64,000 bases of DNA from Lachnospiraceae bacterium (GCA_910575255.1 CAJTEM010000020.1:37645-101644); one strand, 5' to 3'. Shown: positions 26,100 to 34,717, counted from the stretch's first letter. The notes: a model not told the origin generated them from the sequence alone. Numbers and translations are program-made.

Positions 26100-26128
26100 T
26101 TGACAAAAGCCGGTTTTCCTTTTATACT
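26100..26128 (+). promoter_or_regulatory. SigA-type promoter of the glucose PTS gene
   Basis: TTGACA (26100-26105) and TATACT (26123-26128) with 17-nt spacing. The transcript would begin near 26135, directly upstream of the RAT antiterminator. Confidence 0.85.
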
Positions 26129-26136
26129 TTTAGCAG

Positions 26137-26223
26137 TGTGTTACTGATAAAGAAGTTCTGTCAGGCATAAACTACCCATAACGCGGCAAGCTTGTTGTGG
26201 AAAGGGGGGTTTATGTCTTTTTG
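26137..26223 (+). promoter_or_regulatory. Ribonucleic antiterminator (RAT) with overlapping terminator
   Basis: The leader carries a RAT-like hairpin (TGTTACTGAT ... CAGGCATAAAC, 26139-26172). It overlaps a terminator in which CATAAACTACCC (26166-26177) pairs with GGGGTTTATG (ending 26215), followed by TCTTTTTG. Binding of a BglG/LicT/GlcT-type protein to the RAT would prevent terminator formation. The likely binding protein is encoded downstream at 28626. Confidence 0.82.
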
Positions 26224-26275
26224 CCGTCTGTGGATAGTTCATGCCGCAAAATCTAAGGAAAGGTGGATATAAGAA

Positions 26276-28540
26276 ATGAAAGACAAGATTTTTGGTGTAT
26301 TACAGCGGGTCGGACGTTCCTTTATGCTCCCGATCGCAATTCTCCCGGTAGCCGGACTTTTGCTGGGAATCGGAGGTTCCTTTACCAATGCGACCATGAT
26401 CCAGGCATATCATCTGGAAGCAATCCTGGGACCAGGAACGCTGTTGAATGGATTTTTGAACATCTTAAACAGCTGCGGCAATGTGGTTTTTGAGAATCTG
26501 CCTCTATTGTTTGCCATCGGTGTGGCTGTGGGTATGGCAAAGCAGGAGAAGGAGGTGGCAGCGCTGGCCAGCGTGATTGCCTTTTTCATCATGCACACGG
26601 CGATCCATGCATTACTGGTGCTTTCCGGCCGGCTGGTGACTGTGCCGGAGGTGATGGACGGGGCAGGAAATGTCCTGGCGGGTATGGTTGGCTCCGTGGA
26701 GCAGACAGTAGGGATGCTGGACGGCTCGGTGACGAAGGTTCTGGGGATTTCCTCTTTGCAGATGGGGGTATTCGGCGGTGTGATCGTGGGGCTTGGTGTT
26801 GCGGCCTTGCACAATAAATATTATAAGATTCAGCTGCCGCAGGTGCTGTCCTTCTTTGGAGGAACCAGGTTTGTGCCGATTATTTGCAGCGTAGCCTATA
26901 TCTTTGTGGGTATTCTCATGTATTTTGTGTGGCCGGTGATCCAGACCGGAATCTATGGGCTGGGAGCGCTGGTGAACAGTTCCGGATATGTGGGAACCTG
27001 GATTTATGGAATCATTGAAAGAGCCCTGATTCCTTTCGGGCTTCATCATGTGTTTTATATGCCCTTCTGGCAGACGGCAGTGGGCGGACAGCTCGAGGTG
27101 GGAGGCCAGATGATCTACGGCGCTCAGAATATTTTCTTTGCCCAGCTTGCTCATGTGGGAGAGATCGCTCATTTCAGCGTCAATCCGGGAACCCGGTTTA
27201 TGACTGGTAAATTCCCGTTTATGATTTTCGGACTTCCTGGGGCAGCCCTTGCCATGTATCAGGTGGCAAAGCCAGAGAAAAAGCAGGCAGCCGGAGGGCT
27301 TCTGATATCCGCGGCGCTGACAGCTATGCTGACCGGTATTACAGAGCCTCTGGAATTCACGTTTATTTTTGTGGCGCCGTTTTTGTATGCCGTGCACAGT
27401 GTGCTGGCAGGAGCGGCCTATATGCTGATGCATATTCTGAATGTGGGTGTGGGCATGACGTTTTCCGGTGGTATCATTGACCTCGTTCTGTTTGGCATTC
27501 TTCCCGGCGCGGGAAAGACGAGCTGGTACTGGATTCCGGTAGTGGGGGTAATCTATTTTGCGGTATATTTCTTCCTGTTTAAATTTCTGATCCTGAAATT
27601 TGACTTAAAGACACCAGGGCGGGATGACAGTGAGGAGGTCAAGCTGTACCGGCGTAGTGACGTGGATGCAAGGAAGAACTCCGCAGACAGCCAGGCCGCA
27701 GTGGATGAGCGTTCCCAGATGATCCTCAATGGACTTGGCGGTCGGAAAAATGTAGTGGATGTGGATTGCTGCATCACCCGTCTGCGCTGTACGGTCAGTA
27801 AGCCGGAATTGGTGAATGAAACCATTTTGAAAAAGACCGGCGCGGCAGGCGTGATCAAAAAGGGTCAGGGAGTTCAGGTAATCTACGGGCCGACGGTACC
27901 GAATATCAAAGCCGACCTGGTAGCTTATATGCCTTCAGCCCCGGATGTGGAGTATCATGAGGAGGAAAGCACAGAGGGAAGTACGGCAGAGGGCCGGGAA
28001 GCGAAAAACAGCACGGCAGATATGGCAGGCAAGGCAGATGGCAGTACGGCAGCAAAGGAGAACAATAAGGCAGCTGCCGGGAAAACGATCTCCCTTTACA
28101 GTCCTTTTACCGGAAAGGTGGAATCCATTGAGCATGCACCGGATGTTACCTTTGCGCAGAAAATGATCGGTGATGGGTTCATGGTAATGCCAACGTCCGG
28201 CGAGGTTTTGGCGCCCTGTGACCTGGATGTGGCGTTTGTGTTCCCCACCGGGCATGCTATGGGCTTAAAGACTGCGGATGGCATTGAGTTCATGCTGCAT
28301 ATCGGTGTGGATACGGTGAAGCTGGAAGGCAAGGGCTTTGAGCCGCAGGTCAAGGACGGTGCGCATGTGAAAAGGGGAGAATGCCTGCTGAAGTTTGACC
28401 TGGAGTATGTAAAGAATAATGCGGTATCGTCTGCCTGTATGGTGATCTATACGGCATTGCCGGAAGGCGCATCCGTTACGGTGCCAGAGGAGAGGGAGCT
28501 TCAGGCGCTGGATCACGCTGCAGATCTGACAGGAATATAA
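26276..28540 (+). CDS. ptsG: PTS glucose-type transporter, EIICBA
   Basis: The 754-residue protein imports and phosphorylates a hexose, probably glucose or N-acetylglucosamine-like sugar. Order of domains: EIIC (residues 1-430, about ten membrane segments, GITEPLEF signature), EIIB (about 470-550, phospho-Cys499 in CITRLR), an Ala/Glu/Lys-rich linker (about 555-600), and EIIA (about 605-754, active His675 in MLHIGVDTV). ATG 26276 has AAAGGTGG upstream. Expression is probably induced by antitermination at the RAT. A glucose substrate is favoured by overall similarity to PtsG, but NagE-type proteins share this layout. Confidence 0.88.
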   Translation: MKDKIFGVLQRVGRSFMLPIAILPVAGLLLGIGGSFTNATMIQAYHLEAILGPGTLLNGFLNILNSCGNVVFENLPLLFAIGVAVGMAKQEKEVAALASVIAFFIMHTAIHALLVLSGRLVTVPEVMDGAGNVLAGMVGSVEQTVGMLDGSVTKVLGISSLQMGVFGGVIVGLGVAALHNKYYKIQLPQVLSFFGGTRFVPIICSVAYIFVGILMYFVWPVIQTGIYGLGALVNSSGYVGTWIYGIIERALIPFGLHHVFYMPFWQTAVGGQLEVGGQMIYGAQNIFFAQLAHVGEIAHFSVNPGTRFMTGKFPFMIFGLPGAALAMYQVAKPEKKQAAGGLLISAALTAMLTGITEPLEFTFIFVAPFLYAVHSVLAGAAYMLMHILNVGVGMTFSGGIIDLVLFGILPGAGKTSWYWIPVVGVIYFAVYFFLFKFLILKFDLKTPGRDDSEEVKLYRRSDVDARKNSADSQAAVDERSQMILNGLGGRKNVVDVDCCITRLRCTVSKPELVNETILKKTGAAGVIKKGQGVQVIYGPTVPNIKADLVAYMPSAPDVEYHEEESTEGSTAEGREAKNSTADMAGKADGSTAAKENNKAAAGKTISLYSPFTGKVESIEHAPDVTFAQKMIGDGFMVMPTSGEVLAPCDLDVAFVFPTGHAMGLKTADGIEFMLHIGVDTVKLEGKGFEPQVKDGAHVKRGECLLKFDLEYVKNNAVSSACMVIYTALPEGASVTVPEERELQALDHAADLTGI

Positions 28541-28625
28541 ATACGGACGGAATTGATACAGGACAAATGTGGGGAGATATGTTAAGATAAAAGAGGGAAT
28601 TACGTAGTCGGCGGGGGGAAGCAGA

Positions 28626-29450
28626 ATGTATCGTGTGATCAAGGTATTGAATAACAACGGGGTTCTGGTTTACGATATGAAGAGAGACGAAGAGGCGATC
28701 CTTTTGGGAAATGGCATTGGCTTTGGAAAACGGGTCAATGAGCGTTTTGAGCGGGACGAGAACACCAAACGCTACACCATTGTGGACCGGGAGGAGAAAA
28801 AAAGGACGGGCCGGCAGGTGCTAAGCGGCATGGATCCGCAGTTTCTGGAGCTTGCCGGAAGAATCGTAGAACTGGCAAGGGCAGAGCTGGGAGAGCTGAA
28901 TCCTAATATTCTGATTCCCCTGGCAGATCACATAGCGGTAGCCGTGGAGCGGATGCAGAACGGGATTCTGCTGAAAAATCCGTTTCACGGCGATATCCGC
29001 ATTCTGTACCCTGAGGAGTACCAGATTGCCTTGAAAAGCCGGGATATGGTGCAGGAGGCCTCCGGCTGTCTGCTGTGTCAGGATGAGGTGGGATATATCG
29101 CGCTCCACATCCGGGCCGGAAGGATGGATGAGAAGCTGGAGGAATCCTTGCAGATGGTTACAGTCTTGCGGACAGTGGTGGCAATGGTGGAGGAGTCTTT
29201 GGGATGGAAGCTGGATCCGCACTCTTTTATGTTTGAGCGGTTTATGGCGCATTTGCGCTATCTTTTGGCGCGGATCCGGGACAGTGAGCCGATCAGCCTG
29301 GACATGGATGAGTATGCAAGCACGCAGTTCCCTCAATCCTATGAGCTGGCAAAGCGCATCTGTAAGCGTTTGGAGGAGGAGCTTGGTATGCCGGTGCCGC
29401 ATGAGGCGGTGGGACATTTGGGGATACATATTGAGCGGCTGAAGGTGTGA
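28626..29450 (+). CDS. BglG/LicT-family transcription antiterminator
   Basis: The 274-residue protein starts with a CAT RNA-binding domain (residues 1-56, YRVIKVLNNNGVLV and GNGIGFGKR). Two PTS regulation domains follow, with the phospho-acceptor type histidines in LADHIAVAVER and ALHIR of PRD1, and in MFERFMAHLRYLL and GHLGIHIERL of PRD2. PTS phosphorylation of these His residues sets RNA-binding activity. Its position 85 nt after ptsG, which has a RAT leader, makes ptsG the natural target. The start has GGGGGGAAG upstream. Confidence 0.92.
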   Translation: MYRVIKVLNNNGVLVYDMKRDEEAILLGNGIGFGKRVNERFERDENTKRYTIVDREEKKRTGRQVLSGMDPQFLELAGRIVELARAELGELNPNILIPLADHIAVAVERMQNGILLKNPFHGDIRILYPEEYQIALKSRDMVQEASGCLLCQDEVGYIALHIRAGRMDEKLEESLQMVTVLRTVVAMVEESLGWKLDPHSFMFERFMAHLRYLLARIRDSEPISLDMDEYASTQFPQSYELAKRICKRLEEELGMPVPHEAVGHLGIHIERLKV

Positions 29451-29460
29451 GGAAGACGGG

Positions 29461-30522
29461 ATGTGGCAGAGTATGACAGATTCCGTGACACAGACGGAAA
29501 GGGCGAAGAAAAGGATGGATATTTATTTTGCACCGATGGAAGGGATCACCGGGTATGTTTTCCGGAATGCCCATCATCAGTTTTACGGCAGCATTACTCA
29601 GTATTTCACCCCTTTTATTGCCCCGTCCCGATCCCGAAGGCTGACGGCCCGGGAGCTGCAGGATATCCTGCCGGATCATAATCAGGGAATTAACGTGGTG
29701 CCGCAGCTTCTGACCAACCGGGCAGAGGATTTTATCTGGGCGGCAGAAAGGATAAGGGAGTTCGGGTATACGGAGGTGAACTTAAACCTGGGCTGTCCGT
29801 CCGGGACGGTGGTAAGCAAATACCGCGGTTCCGGATTCCTGGCCTTGAGGGAAGAGCTGGACCGCTTCCTGGAGGAAGTGAGCAGCAGTATGCAGAAAAT
29901 GGGACTGAGCTTCTCCGTTAAGACCCGGATCGGGAAAGAAAAACCGGAAGAGTTTCAGGAACTGCTGCAGATTTTCAACCGTTATCCCCTGGAAAAGCTC
30001 ATCATCCATCCCAGGGTTCAGACAGACTTTTACAAAAACCGTCCCAACTGGGAGGTATTCCGAAAAGCAGAAGAAGACAGCAGAAATCCGCTATGCTACA
30101 ACGGGGATATTTTTTCCGGTGACAGTTATCGGACATTTGCAGAGACATTTCCTCAGGTAAAGGCAGTGATGCTGGGGAGGGGAATCCTGCAGAATCCGGC
30201 GCTGGCTGAGGAGATCTGCAGCAAGAAGGAATCCGGCAGGAGCAGGATGGGAATAGCCAAAGTCCGGACAAACACGGAAGATTCAGAGCGCCAGCGCCTT
30301 CGTTGTTTTCACGATGCGGTGCTGGCAGGATACCAGGAAGCAATTCCCGGTGACCGGAACGTACTGTTTAAGATGAAGGAGCTGTGGTCTTATCTGGGAG
30401 TCCGGTTTGAAGGCGGAGAGCGCCTTTTAAAAAGGCTTAAAAAGGCCGGCCGGATGGAAGAGTACAAAGCGGTAGCGGGGCAATTATTTGAAGATTGCGC
30501 ACTGACGGGAGAATTTCTCTGA
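29461..30522 (+). CDS. tRNA-dihydrouridine synthase family protein
   Basis: A 353-residue FMN enzyme that reduces uridines in tRNA. The TIM-barrel shows the Dus features: YFAPMEGITGYVFRN at the start of the barrel, the catalytic-Cys region VNLNLGCPSGTVVSKYRGS, the KTRIG motif, and an LIIHPRV/GRGILQNP phosphate-binding end. The GCPS..V signature places it in the Dus family though not in the classical DusB type. ATG 29461 is supported by GAGGAAG; ATG 29515 is an alternative. It ends before the folT leader. Confidence 0.88.
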   Translation: MWQSMTDSVTQTERAKKRMDIYFAPMEGITGYVFRNAHHQFYGSITQYFTPFIAPSRSRRLTARELQDILPDHNQGINVVPQLLTNRAEDFIWAAERIREFGYTEVNLNLGCPSGTVVSKYRGSGFLALREELDRFLEEVSSSMQKMGLSFSVKTRIGKEKPEEFQELLQIFNRYPLEKLIIHPRVQTDFYKNRPNWEVFRKAEEDSRNPLCYNGDIFSGDSYRTFAETFPQVKAVMLGRGILQNPALAEEICSKKESGRSRMGIAKVRTNTEDSERQRLRCFHDAVLAGYQEAIPGDRNVLFKMKELWSYLGVRFEGGERLLKRLKKAGRMEEYKAVAGQLFEDCALTGEFL

Positions 30523-30537
30523 AAGAAAAAATTTTTC

Positions 30538-30566
30538 TTTTCTATTTCAGAAATCTGTGCTATACT
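30538..30566 (+). promoter_or_regulatory. Promoter of the folT leader transcript
   Basis: A TATACT -10 box (30561-30566) lies 17 nt from a weak -35 box TTTTCT (30538-30543). Transcription would start about 30572, giving a leader of about 275 nt before folT. Confidence 0.6.
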
Positions 30567-30570
30567 ATCT

Positions 30571-30658
30571 GAGTCCTGCGAGGAACGCACTGCGGCGGAG
30601 AGGAATCGTGCTGCTAAGGCGGCCTGCCGCAGGCGAAGAACCCTGTGAATCAGGATTC
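30571..30658 (+). ncRNA. Unidentified structured RNA domain at the 5' end of the folT leader
   Basis: GAGTCCTG (30571-30578) pairs with CAGGATTC (30651-30658), closing a domain with an internal 7-bp stem CTGCGGC (30590-30596)/GCCGCAG (30626-30632). Its purine-rich interior includes GGAGAGGAA. There is no T-run after it, so it could be a free small RNA or the first domain of a long leader. I could not match it to SRP RNA, 6S RNA or a riboswitch that I know. Confidence 0.4.
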
Positions 30659-30681
30659 TCTTTATAAAACTATATTAAGAA

Positions 30682-30786
30682 AAGCAGAGTAGGTCTGTGT
30701 GCGTCAAGTGCCGGATGGACGGGGAGTTGCCAGCCGGACGAAAAGGACAAGCTGTCCTTGCGGTACATAGTCCGCATCCCGCTGCA
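30682..30786 (+). ncRNA. Tetrahydrofolate (THF) riboswitch
   Basis: The sequence fits the class I THF riboswitch: GCAGAGTAGG at the 5' side of P1/P2, GCGTCAAGTGCCGG, GGGGAGTTGCC in the pseudoknot-forming part, CCGGACGAA, a variable P3 hairpin (AAGGACAAGCTGTCCTT), GCGG and the 3' GTCCGCATCCCGCTGC. It lies upstream of a folate ECF transporter gene, the classic context. Binding of reduced folates should lower folT expression. Confidence 0.9.
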
Positions 30787-30806
30787 AAGAGGATAATGGA
30801 TGTTAT

Positions 30807-30838
30807 CTCCTTTGTGTCGCGAGAGGTCTGCAAAGGAG
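30807..30838 (+). promoter_or_regulatory. Hairpin sequestering the folT ribosome binding site
   Basis: CTCCTTTG (30807-30814) pairs exactly with CAAAGGAG (30831-30838), which is the folT Shine-Dalgarno sequence. It is followed by TAATTTTTTATG. This is probably the expression platform of the THF riboswitch, acting on translation; the T-run leaves termination possible. Confidence 0.75.
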
Positions 30839-30848
30839 GTAATTTTTT

Positions 30849-31421
30849 ATGAAAAAATTAGCAACTTTGTTTACCGATTCGTACAACGAATTCAGGTATG
30901 TGAGAACACTCACAATGACTGGTATGCTTGGTGCGGTATCCGTCGTTCTGGGGTATCTGACATTGGCGGTCGGTGACTACATCAAGATCGGTTTTTCCGG
31001 AATAGCCAATCAGCTGGTGTATTATCTGTTTGGGCCGGTGGTGGGAGGAGCCTTCGGCGGAGTGCTGGATATTCTCAAGTATCTGGTTAAGCCGACCGGT
31101 CCGTATTTCCCTGGCTGGACCCTGGGAGCATTTCTGGCAGGAGTGATTTACGGATGCTTTTATTACAAAAAGCAGATTACTCTGTGGAGGGTGATGGTGG
31201 CAGAGCTGCTGGTAGCCGTGATCTGCAATATGTTTTTGGGAACCTATTGGCTCACACTGATGTATGGCAATGCCTTCTTTACCCTGTTCTGGCTGAGGGT
31301 ACAGAAGAATCTGATTATGTGGCCGATCAATTCCCTGATCTTTTATACGATTGCCAAGAATATGGAAGCGGCCGGAATTATCCGTATTCTCAAAGGATCG
31401 CAGAAAAAGGTTACCCGGTGA
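30849..31421 (+). CDS. folT: Folate ECF transporter substrate-binding subunit FolT
   Basis: A 190-residue integral membrane S component with about six membrane segments. The N-terminal stretch YVRTLTMTGMLGAVSVVLGY, GDYIKIGFSGIANQLVYYLFGP and the GGVLDILKYLVKPTGPYFPG region match FolT-type S components. It captures folates and works with the shared EcfA/A'/T module, which is not in this window. Assignment to folate is strengthened by the THF riboswitch directly upstream. ATG 30849 follows AAAGGAGG. Confidence 0.9.
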   Translation: MKKLATLFTDSYNEFRYVRTLTMTGMLGAVSVVLGYLTLAVGDYIKIGFSGIANQLVYYLFGPVVGGAFGGVLDILKYLVKPTGPYFPGWTLGAFLAGVIYGCFYYKKQITLWRVMVAELLVAVICNMFLGTYWLTLMYGNAFFTLFWLRVQKNLIMWPINSLIFYTIAKNMEAAGIIRILKGSQKKVTR

Positions 31422-31562
31422 CCATGATAAAAATCGGGGAAAGCAGGCAGAGCCTGCAAAACGTGTCCTGCCTGAGAAAATGATCTGTCTGGAACAAGGA
31501 AATCGCTGCTCCGAAGGAGGGAAAGGCCTGTCCGGGACAGGGAAAACGCCGCTTTGAAACAG

Positions 31563-31590
31563 GAATGAATGCCCGGATTTTGCATATAAT
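31563..31590 (+). promoter_or_regulatory. Possible sporulation-sigma promoter of the spore glycosidase gene
   Basis: GAATGAA (31563-31569) and CATATAAT (31583-31590) are 13 nt apart, similar to SigE-type promoters. No suitable SigA -35 box lies 17 nt upstream of TATAAT here. This fits mother-cell expression of a YaaH/SleL-type gene but is weak evidence on its own. Confidence 0.35.
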
Positions 31591-31620
31591 GAGACAAAGG
31601 ATATGCGGAAGTGAGCACGG

Positions 31621-32808
31621 ATGCAGATTTATGTGGTGAAAGAGGGGGACAACGTAGACCGAATCGCAGCCTCCCAGGGGATTCCGGTGGACGCGTTGAT
31701 TTATGATAACCAGATCGAATATCCATACCGCCTGGCCGTTGGCCAGGCACTTTTTATAGGAGATTATTCCGGAAAGTATACGGGTGACGGTTCCTGTCAG
31801 ATGCGGGAAAACAGAGAACGCACAAGCAGAATTCCTCTCTATGTGAGCGGGTATGCCTATCCTTATATTCAGGACGAGGTGCTGGAAGCGACATTGCCAG
31901 GCCTGACAGCCATCTATATATTTTCTTATGGTTTTACAATGGAGGGGGAGCTGGTTCCCCCTCGCAATGAGGAGTGGATGATTGCAGAAGCACGGCAGCA
32001 GGGGGTACGGCCGGTGCTGACTCTGACTCCGCTGGGAAATGACGGACGCTTTAACAACAATCTGGTGAATGCTTTGGTACAGAGTCGTGCCATGCAGCAG
32101 AAGCTTTTGTGGCAATTGGGCTCGGTCATGCAGCAAAAGCAGTATGGCGGGCTGGATATTGATTTTGAATATATACAGGCAGAGGATCGGGTAGCCTTTG
32201 CCAGGTTTGTGGAATTCGCAACACAGGTGATGAACCTGTTTGACTATCCGGTCAGTGTGGCATTGGCGCCGAAGACCTCCCGGGATCAGCCGGGGCTCTT
32301 GTATGAAGGAGTGGATTACCGGCTTTTGGGAGCAGCGGCAAACCGGGTGATGCTGATGACGTATGAGTGGGGGTATACCTATGGGCCGCCCATGGCCGTA
32401 GCGCCGCTCAACATGGTGCGCCGGGTGGCAGAATATGCCATATCCGAGATACCGGCAGAAAAAATCAGCCTGGGAATTCCCAATTATGGGTATGACTGGC
32501 CGCTTCCCTATGTGCGTGGCACCACGAAGGCAACAACGATCGGAACTTTAGAGGCAATTCAGCTGGCGATTGACCATGGAGTGGAGATCCGCTTTGACGA
32601 GACGGCGCAGTCTCCTTATTTCCGTTATTGGCAGTATGGAGTTCAGCATGAGGTATGGTTTGAGGATGTGAGGAGCCTGCAGGCAAAATTCAGGCTGGTG
32701 AAGGAGCTTGGCCTCAGCGGGGTGGGATACTGGCAGTTAATGCGGTATTTCCGGGCAAACTGGCTTTTGCTGGAGGAGATGTTCGTGAGGGAGAGAGGAT
32801 ACCGGTAA
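31621..32808 (+). CDS. LysM / glycoside hydrolase 18 protein, YaaH/SleL type
   Basis: The 395-residue protein has one N-terminal LysM repeat (MQIYVVKEGDNVDRIAASQG...) and a GH18 domain (about residues 65-390). The GH18 catalytic motif is GLDIDFEYI with the acid Glu183. YaaH and SleL are spore-coat-associated N-acetylglucosaminidases that attack cortex muramic-lactam peptidoglycan in germination. There is no signal peptide, as expected for a protein made in the mother cell and deposited on the spore. The nearby promoter resembles a SigE type. It converges on the next gene with a hairpin spanning both stop codons. Confidence 0.88.
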   Translation: MQIYVVKEGDNVDRIAASQGIPVDALIYDNQIEYPYRLAVGQALFIGDYSGKYTGDGSCQMRENRERTSRIPLYVSGYAYPYIQDEVLEATLPGLTAIYIFSYGFTMEGELVPPRNEEWMIAEARQQGVRPVLTLTPLGNDGRFNNNLVNALVQSRAMQQKLLWQLGSVMQQKQYGGLDIDFEYIQAEDRVAFARFVEFATQVMNLFDYPVSVALAPKTSRDQPGLLYEGVDYRLLGAAANRVMLMTYEWGYTYGPPMAVAPLNMVRRVAEYAISEIPAEKISLGIPNYGYDWPLPYVRGTTKATTIGTLEAIQLAIDHGVEIRFDETAQSPYFRYWQYGVQHEVWFEDVRSLQAKFRLVKELGLSGVGYWQLMRYFRANWLLLEEMFVRERGYR

Positions 32809-32832
32809 AGGAGCCGAAAGGTCCTTTACCGG
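32802..32832. terminator. Shared hairpin across two convergent stop codons
   Basis: CCGGTAAAGGA (32802-32812) pairs exactly with TCCTTTACCGG (32822-32832). Both convergent genes end with CGG-TAA inside this stem. There is no good T-run, so termination efficiency is uncertain. Confidence 0.5.
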
Positions 32833-33587
32833 AAGATCGCGCCCAGAAGCTTCAGAACCATATTTCGGCCGGCTATCATAAGTGCAGAGCTGGCCCAGGA
32901 GGGAAGACGGCAGAGCAGATACATCATGATAAATTCCCAGACGGTAAGGGTTTGGCCTTCCTCCTGAAGGGTCTGAACCAGAGATTCTTCGTACACCGGA
33001 GGACGGCGGAAGCACTGGTGCCGGATCAGCAGGCTGCGGATATGCCGCCAGTAGATTCCGTCTCCAAGAAATCCCAGAATGACAGAGGGAATAAGCCAGT
33101 AGACCAGAATAAACAGCACGGCAAGGCCGAGGTGGCTTTCCGCAAGGGAAAGAAAGCCAAGGGGGAAGCCCATAAAAAAGCTCAGGACAGAGAGAAACAC
33201 ATTATAAAGGAGGCCCCAGAGGCTTTGAAGGAGATAAACATACAGCCAGGCTTTCCACATTTTCCGGTAAAGCAGCCATTCCGTGGAAAATATCGCGCTG
33301 CACCAGTTAAAGGTATGTTTTCCCTGGCGTCTCTTGGAAAATTTGTCCATATAGACAGAATACTGGCTGCCGATACAGATCTCCAGATCCGACAGGAGAA
33401 AGCCGCGGAAGGTTTTGGGAGAGATTCGGACAGGATCAGAGGCCGGATCTGACGGAGAAGGAGCACTGCCCAGAGGGGATGGGTCTGCTTGATGCAAGGA
33501 AAAACAGGCTCCGCATTGGGGACAGAACCGGGAGGATAAGGGAACAGGGGTATTGCATTCCGGGCAGATTTTTATGTAGTCATTCAT
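32826..33587 (-). CDS. Zinc-ribbon DUF2628-type membrane protein
   Basis: A 253-residue protein with an N-terminal zinc ribbon (CPECNTPVPLSSRFCPQCG), a Pro/Ser-rich linker, and a membrane domain of three or four segments. The sequence before the first segment (HTFNWCSAIFSTEWLLYRKMW) resembles DUF2628, a family of unknown function in which a short amphipathic FNWAAFFFGPFWLLYRKMW-like motif precedes the membrane part. I chose ATG 33587, which has GGAG 9 nt upstream; the frame is open further upstream but without a ribosome binding site. Confidence 0.75.
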   Translation of the reverse strand: MNDYIKICPECNTPVPLSSRFCPQCGACFSLHQADPSPLGSAPSPSDPASDPVRISPKTFRGFLLSDLEICIGSQYSVYMDKFSKRRQGKHTFNWCSAIFSTEWLLYRKMWKAWLYVYLLQSLWGLLYNVFLSVLSFFMGFPLGFLSLAESHLGLAVLFILVYWLIPSVILGFLGDGIYWRHIRSLLIRHQCFRRPPVYEESLVQTLQEEGQTLTVWEFIMMYLLCRLPSWASSALMIAGRNMVLKLLGAIFR

Positions 33588-33613
33588 GACAGCTTGCTCC
33601 ATGGAAACAGATT

Positions 33614-33647
33614 GGGAAAAGAAGAATCCTGCGGAGCAGGATTCTTC
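33614..33647 (-). terminator. Intrinsic terminator of the Mrp/NBP35 ATPase gene
   Basis: A 12-bp perfect stem (GAAGAATCCTGC 33621-33632 with GCAGGATTCTTC 33636-33647) is followed on the minus strand by TTTTCCC. It lies just after the stop of the ATPase gene and before the DUF2628-type gene. Confidence 0.75.
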
Positions 33648-33654
33648 TATACAG

Positions 33655-34500
33655 CTACAGTGCCAGCAGCTTATCCGCCGCTTCGTCCATCCAGGTTTCA
33701 TCCAGATACTCGATGGTTCCGGCATCCACATGCCCGGCAATGGTCGGGGTGATGGGAAGCTTGGCCAGGACCGGAAGGCCGAATTCTCTGGCGATCTCGT
33801 CGATATGGCTTTCACCGAAAACGGAGATACGCTTCCCGCAGTCCGGGCATTCCAGGTAGCTCATATTTTCGACCAGGCCGAGGATCGGGATGTCCATCTT
33901 TTTGGCCATGTTCACGGCCTTGGAGACGATCATGGAGACCAGCTCCTGCGGTGAGGTGACGATAATGATCCCGCTGACCGGCAGGGACTGGAACACGGTC
34001 AGGGGAACGTCGCCGGTTCCTGGCGGCATATCCACGAACATATAATCTACATTCTCCCACAGAGCTTCCTGCCAGAATTGCTTGACGGCTCCGGCGATGA
34101 CCGGGCCTCTCCAGATGACCGGATCCGTATCGTGATCCAGAAGCAGGTTGGCAGACATAATAGTAATCCCGGTGGCGGTAGTGGCAGGGACCATCAGTCC
34201 GTCCGGGGTGACGCTGATCCCGTCAGTGCCAAGCCCGAAGGATTTGGGAATGGACGGACCGGTGATGTCGGCGTCTAAAATAGCCGTATGTTTGCCTCTG
34301 GCATTCATCTTCACAGCCAGCAGAGAAGTTACCAGGGATTTGCCGACGCCGCCCTTGCCGCTGACGACACCAATCACTTTGTCAACGGAGCTGGCCGGAT
34401 TTAACGGTTCTAAAAAGCTGGTGCGCTCTGCAGTGCGGCTGCTGCAGTTCTCCCCGCAGGAGCTGCAGTCATGGGTGCAATTTGCACTTGCCTCGCTCAT
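33655..34500 (-). CDS. Mrp/NBP35-family P-loop ATPase (Fe-S cluster carrier)
   Basis: The 281-residue protein binds and transfers [4Fe-4S] clusters. It has an N-terminal Cys-rich motif (CTHDCSSCGENC, residues 8-19, Nbp35-like), a deviant Walker A GKGGVGKS (about residues 48-55), the PPGTGD switch motif, and the conserved CPDCG pair near residue 217. AGGAGG lies upstream of ATG 34500. It should not be confused with the Mrp antiporter subunits elsewhere in this window. It reads away from the sortase gene. Confidence 0.92.
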   Translation of the reverse strand: MSEASANCTHDCSSCGENCSSRTAERTSFLEPLNPASSVDKVIGVVSGKGGVGKSLVTSLLAVKMNARGKHTAILDADITGPSIPKSFGLGTDGISVTPDGLMVPATTATGITIMSANLLLDHDTDPVIWRGPVIAGAVKQFWQEALWENVDYMFVDMPPGTGDVPLTVFQSLPVSGIIIVTSPQELVSMIVSKAVNMAKKMDIPILGLVENMSYLECPDCGKRISVFGESHIDEIAREFGLPVLAKLPITPTIAGHVDAGTIEYLDETWMDEAADKLLAL

Positions 34501-34717
34501 TTTTAAAATACCTCCTCATAAAAAACTATGTGTCTTGTCGCACATTCACGCCGGAGCGCGGCTGCGTCAGCAGCCATCCGGACTCTGCAATATCATACCA
34601 GAAAAGGATATCACATTTGCAGGAAAAGTAAAAGCCCTTCTGACAGATTTTTTACTTGCATCCGAAGGAAGAAAGCGGTATCATGAAAGAAAGAACAAAG
34701 AAAGAGAAGTTGAAAAG

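Noticed and set aside
30571..30658. SRP RNA or 6S RNA at the start of the folT leader
   Set aside because: The SRP signature GGUCCGGAAGGAAGCAGC is absent and the segment is too short for 6S RNA.
34148..34717. Extended N-terminus of the sortase frame
   Set aside because: The upstream part is antisense to the Mrp/NBP35 gene; a signal-anchor directly after ATG 34718 gives a normal sortase.
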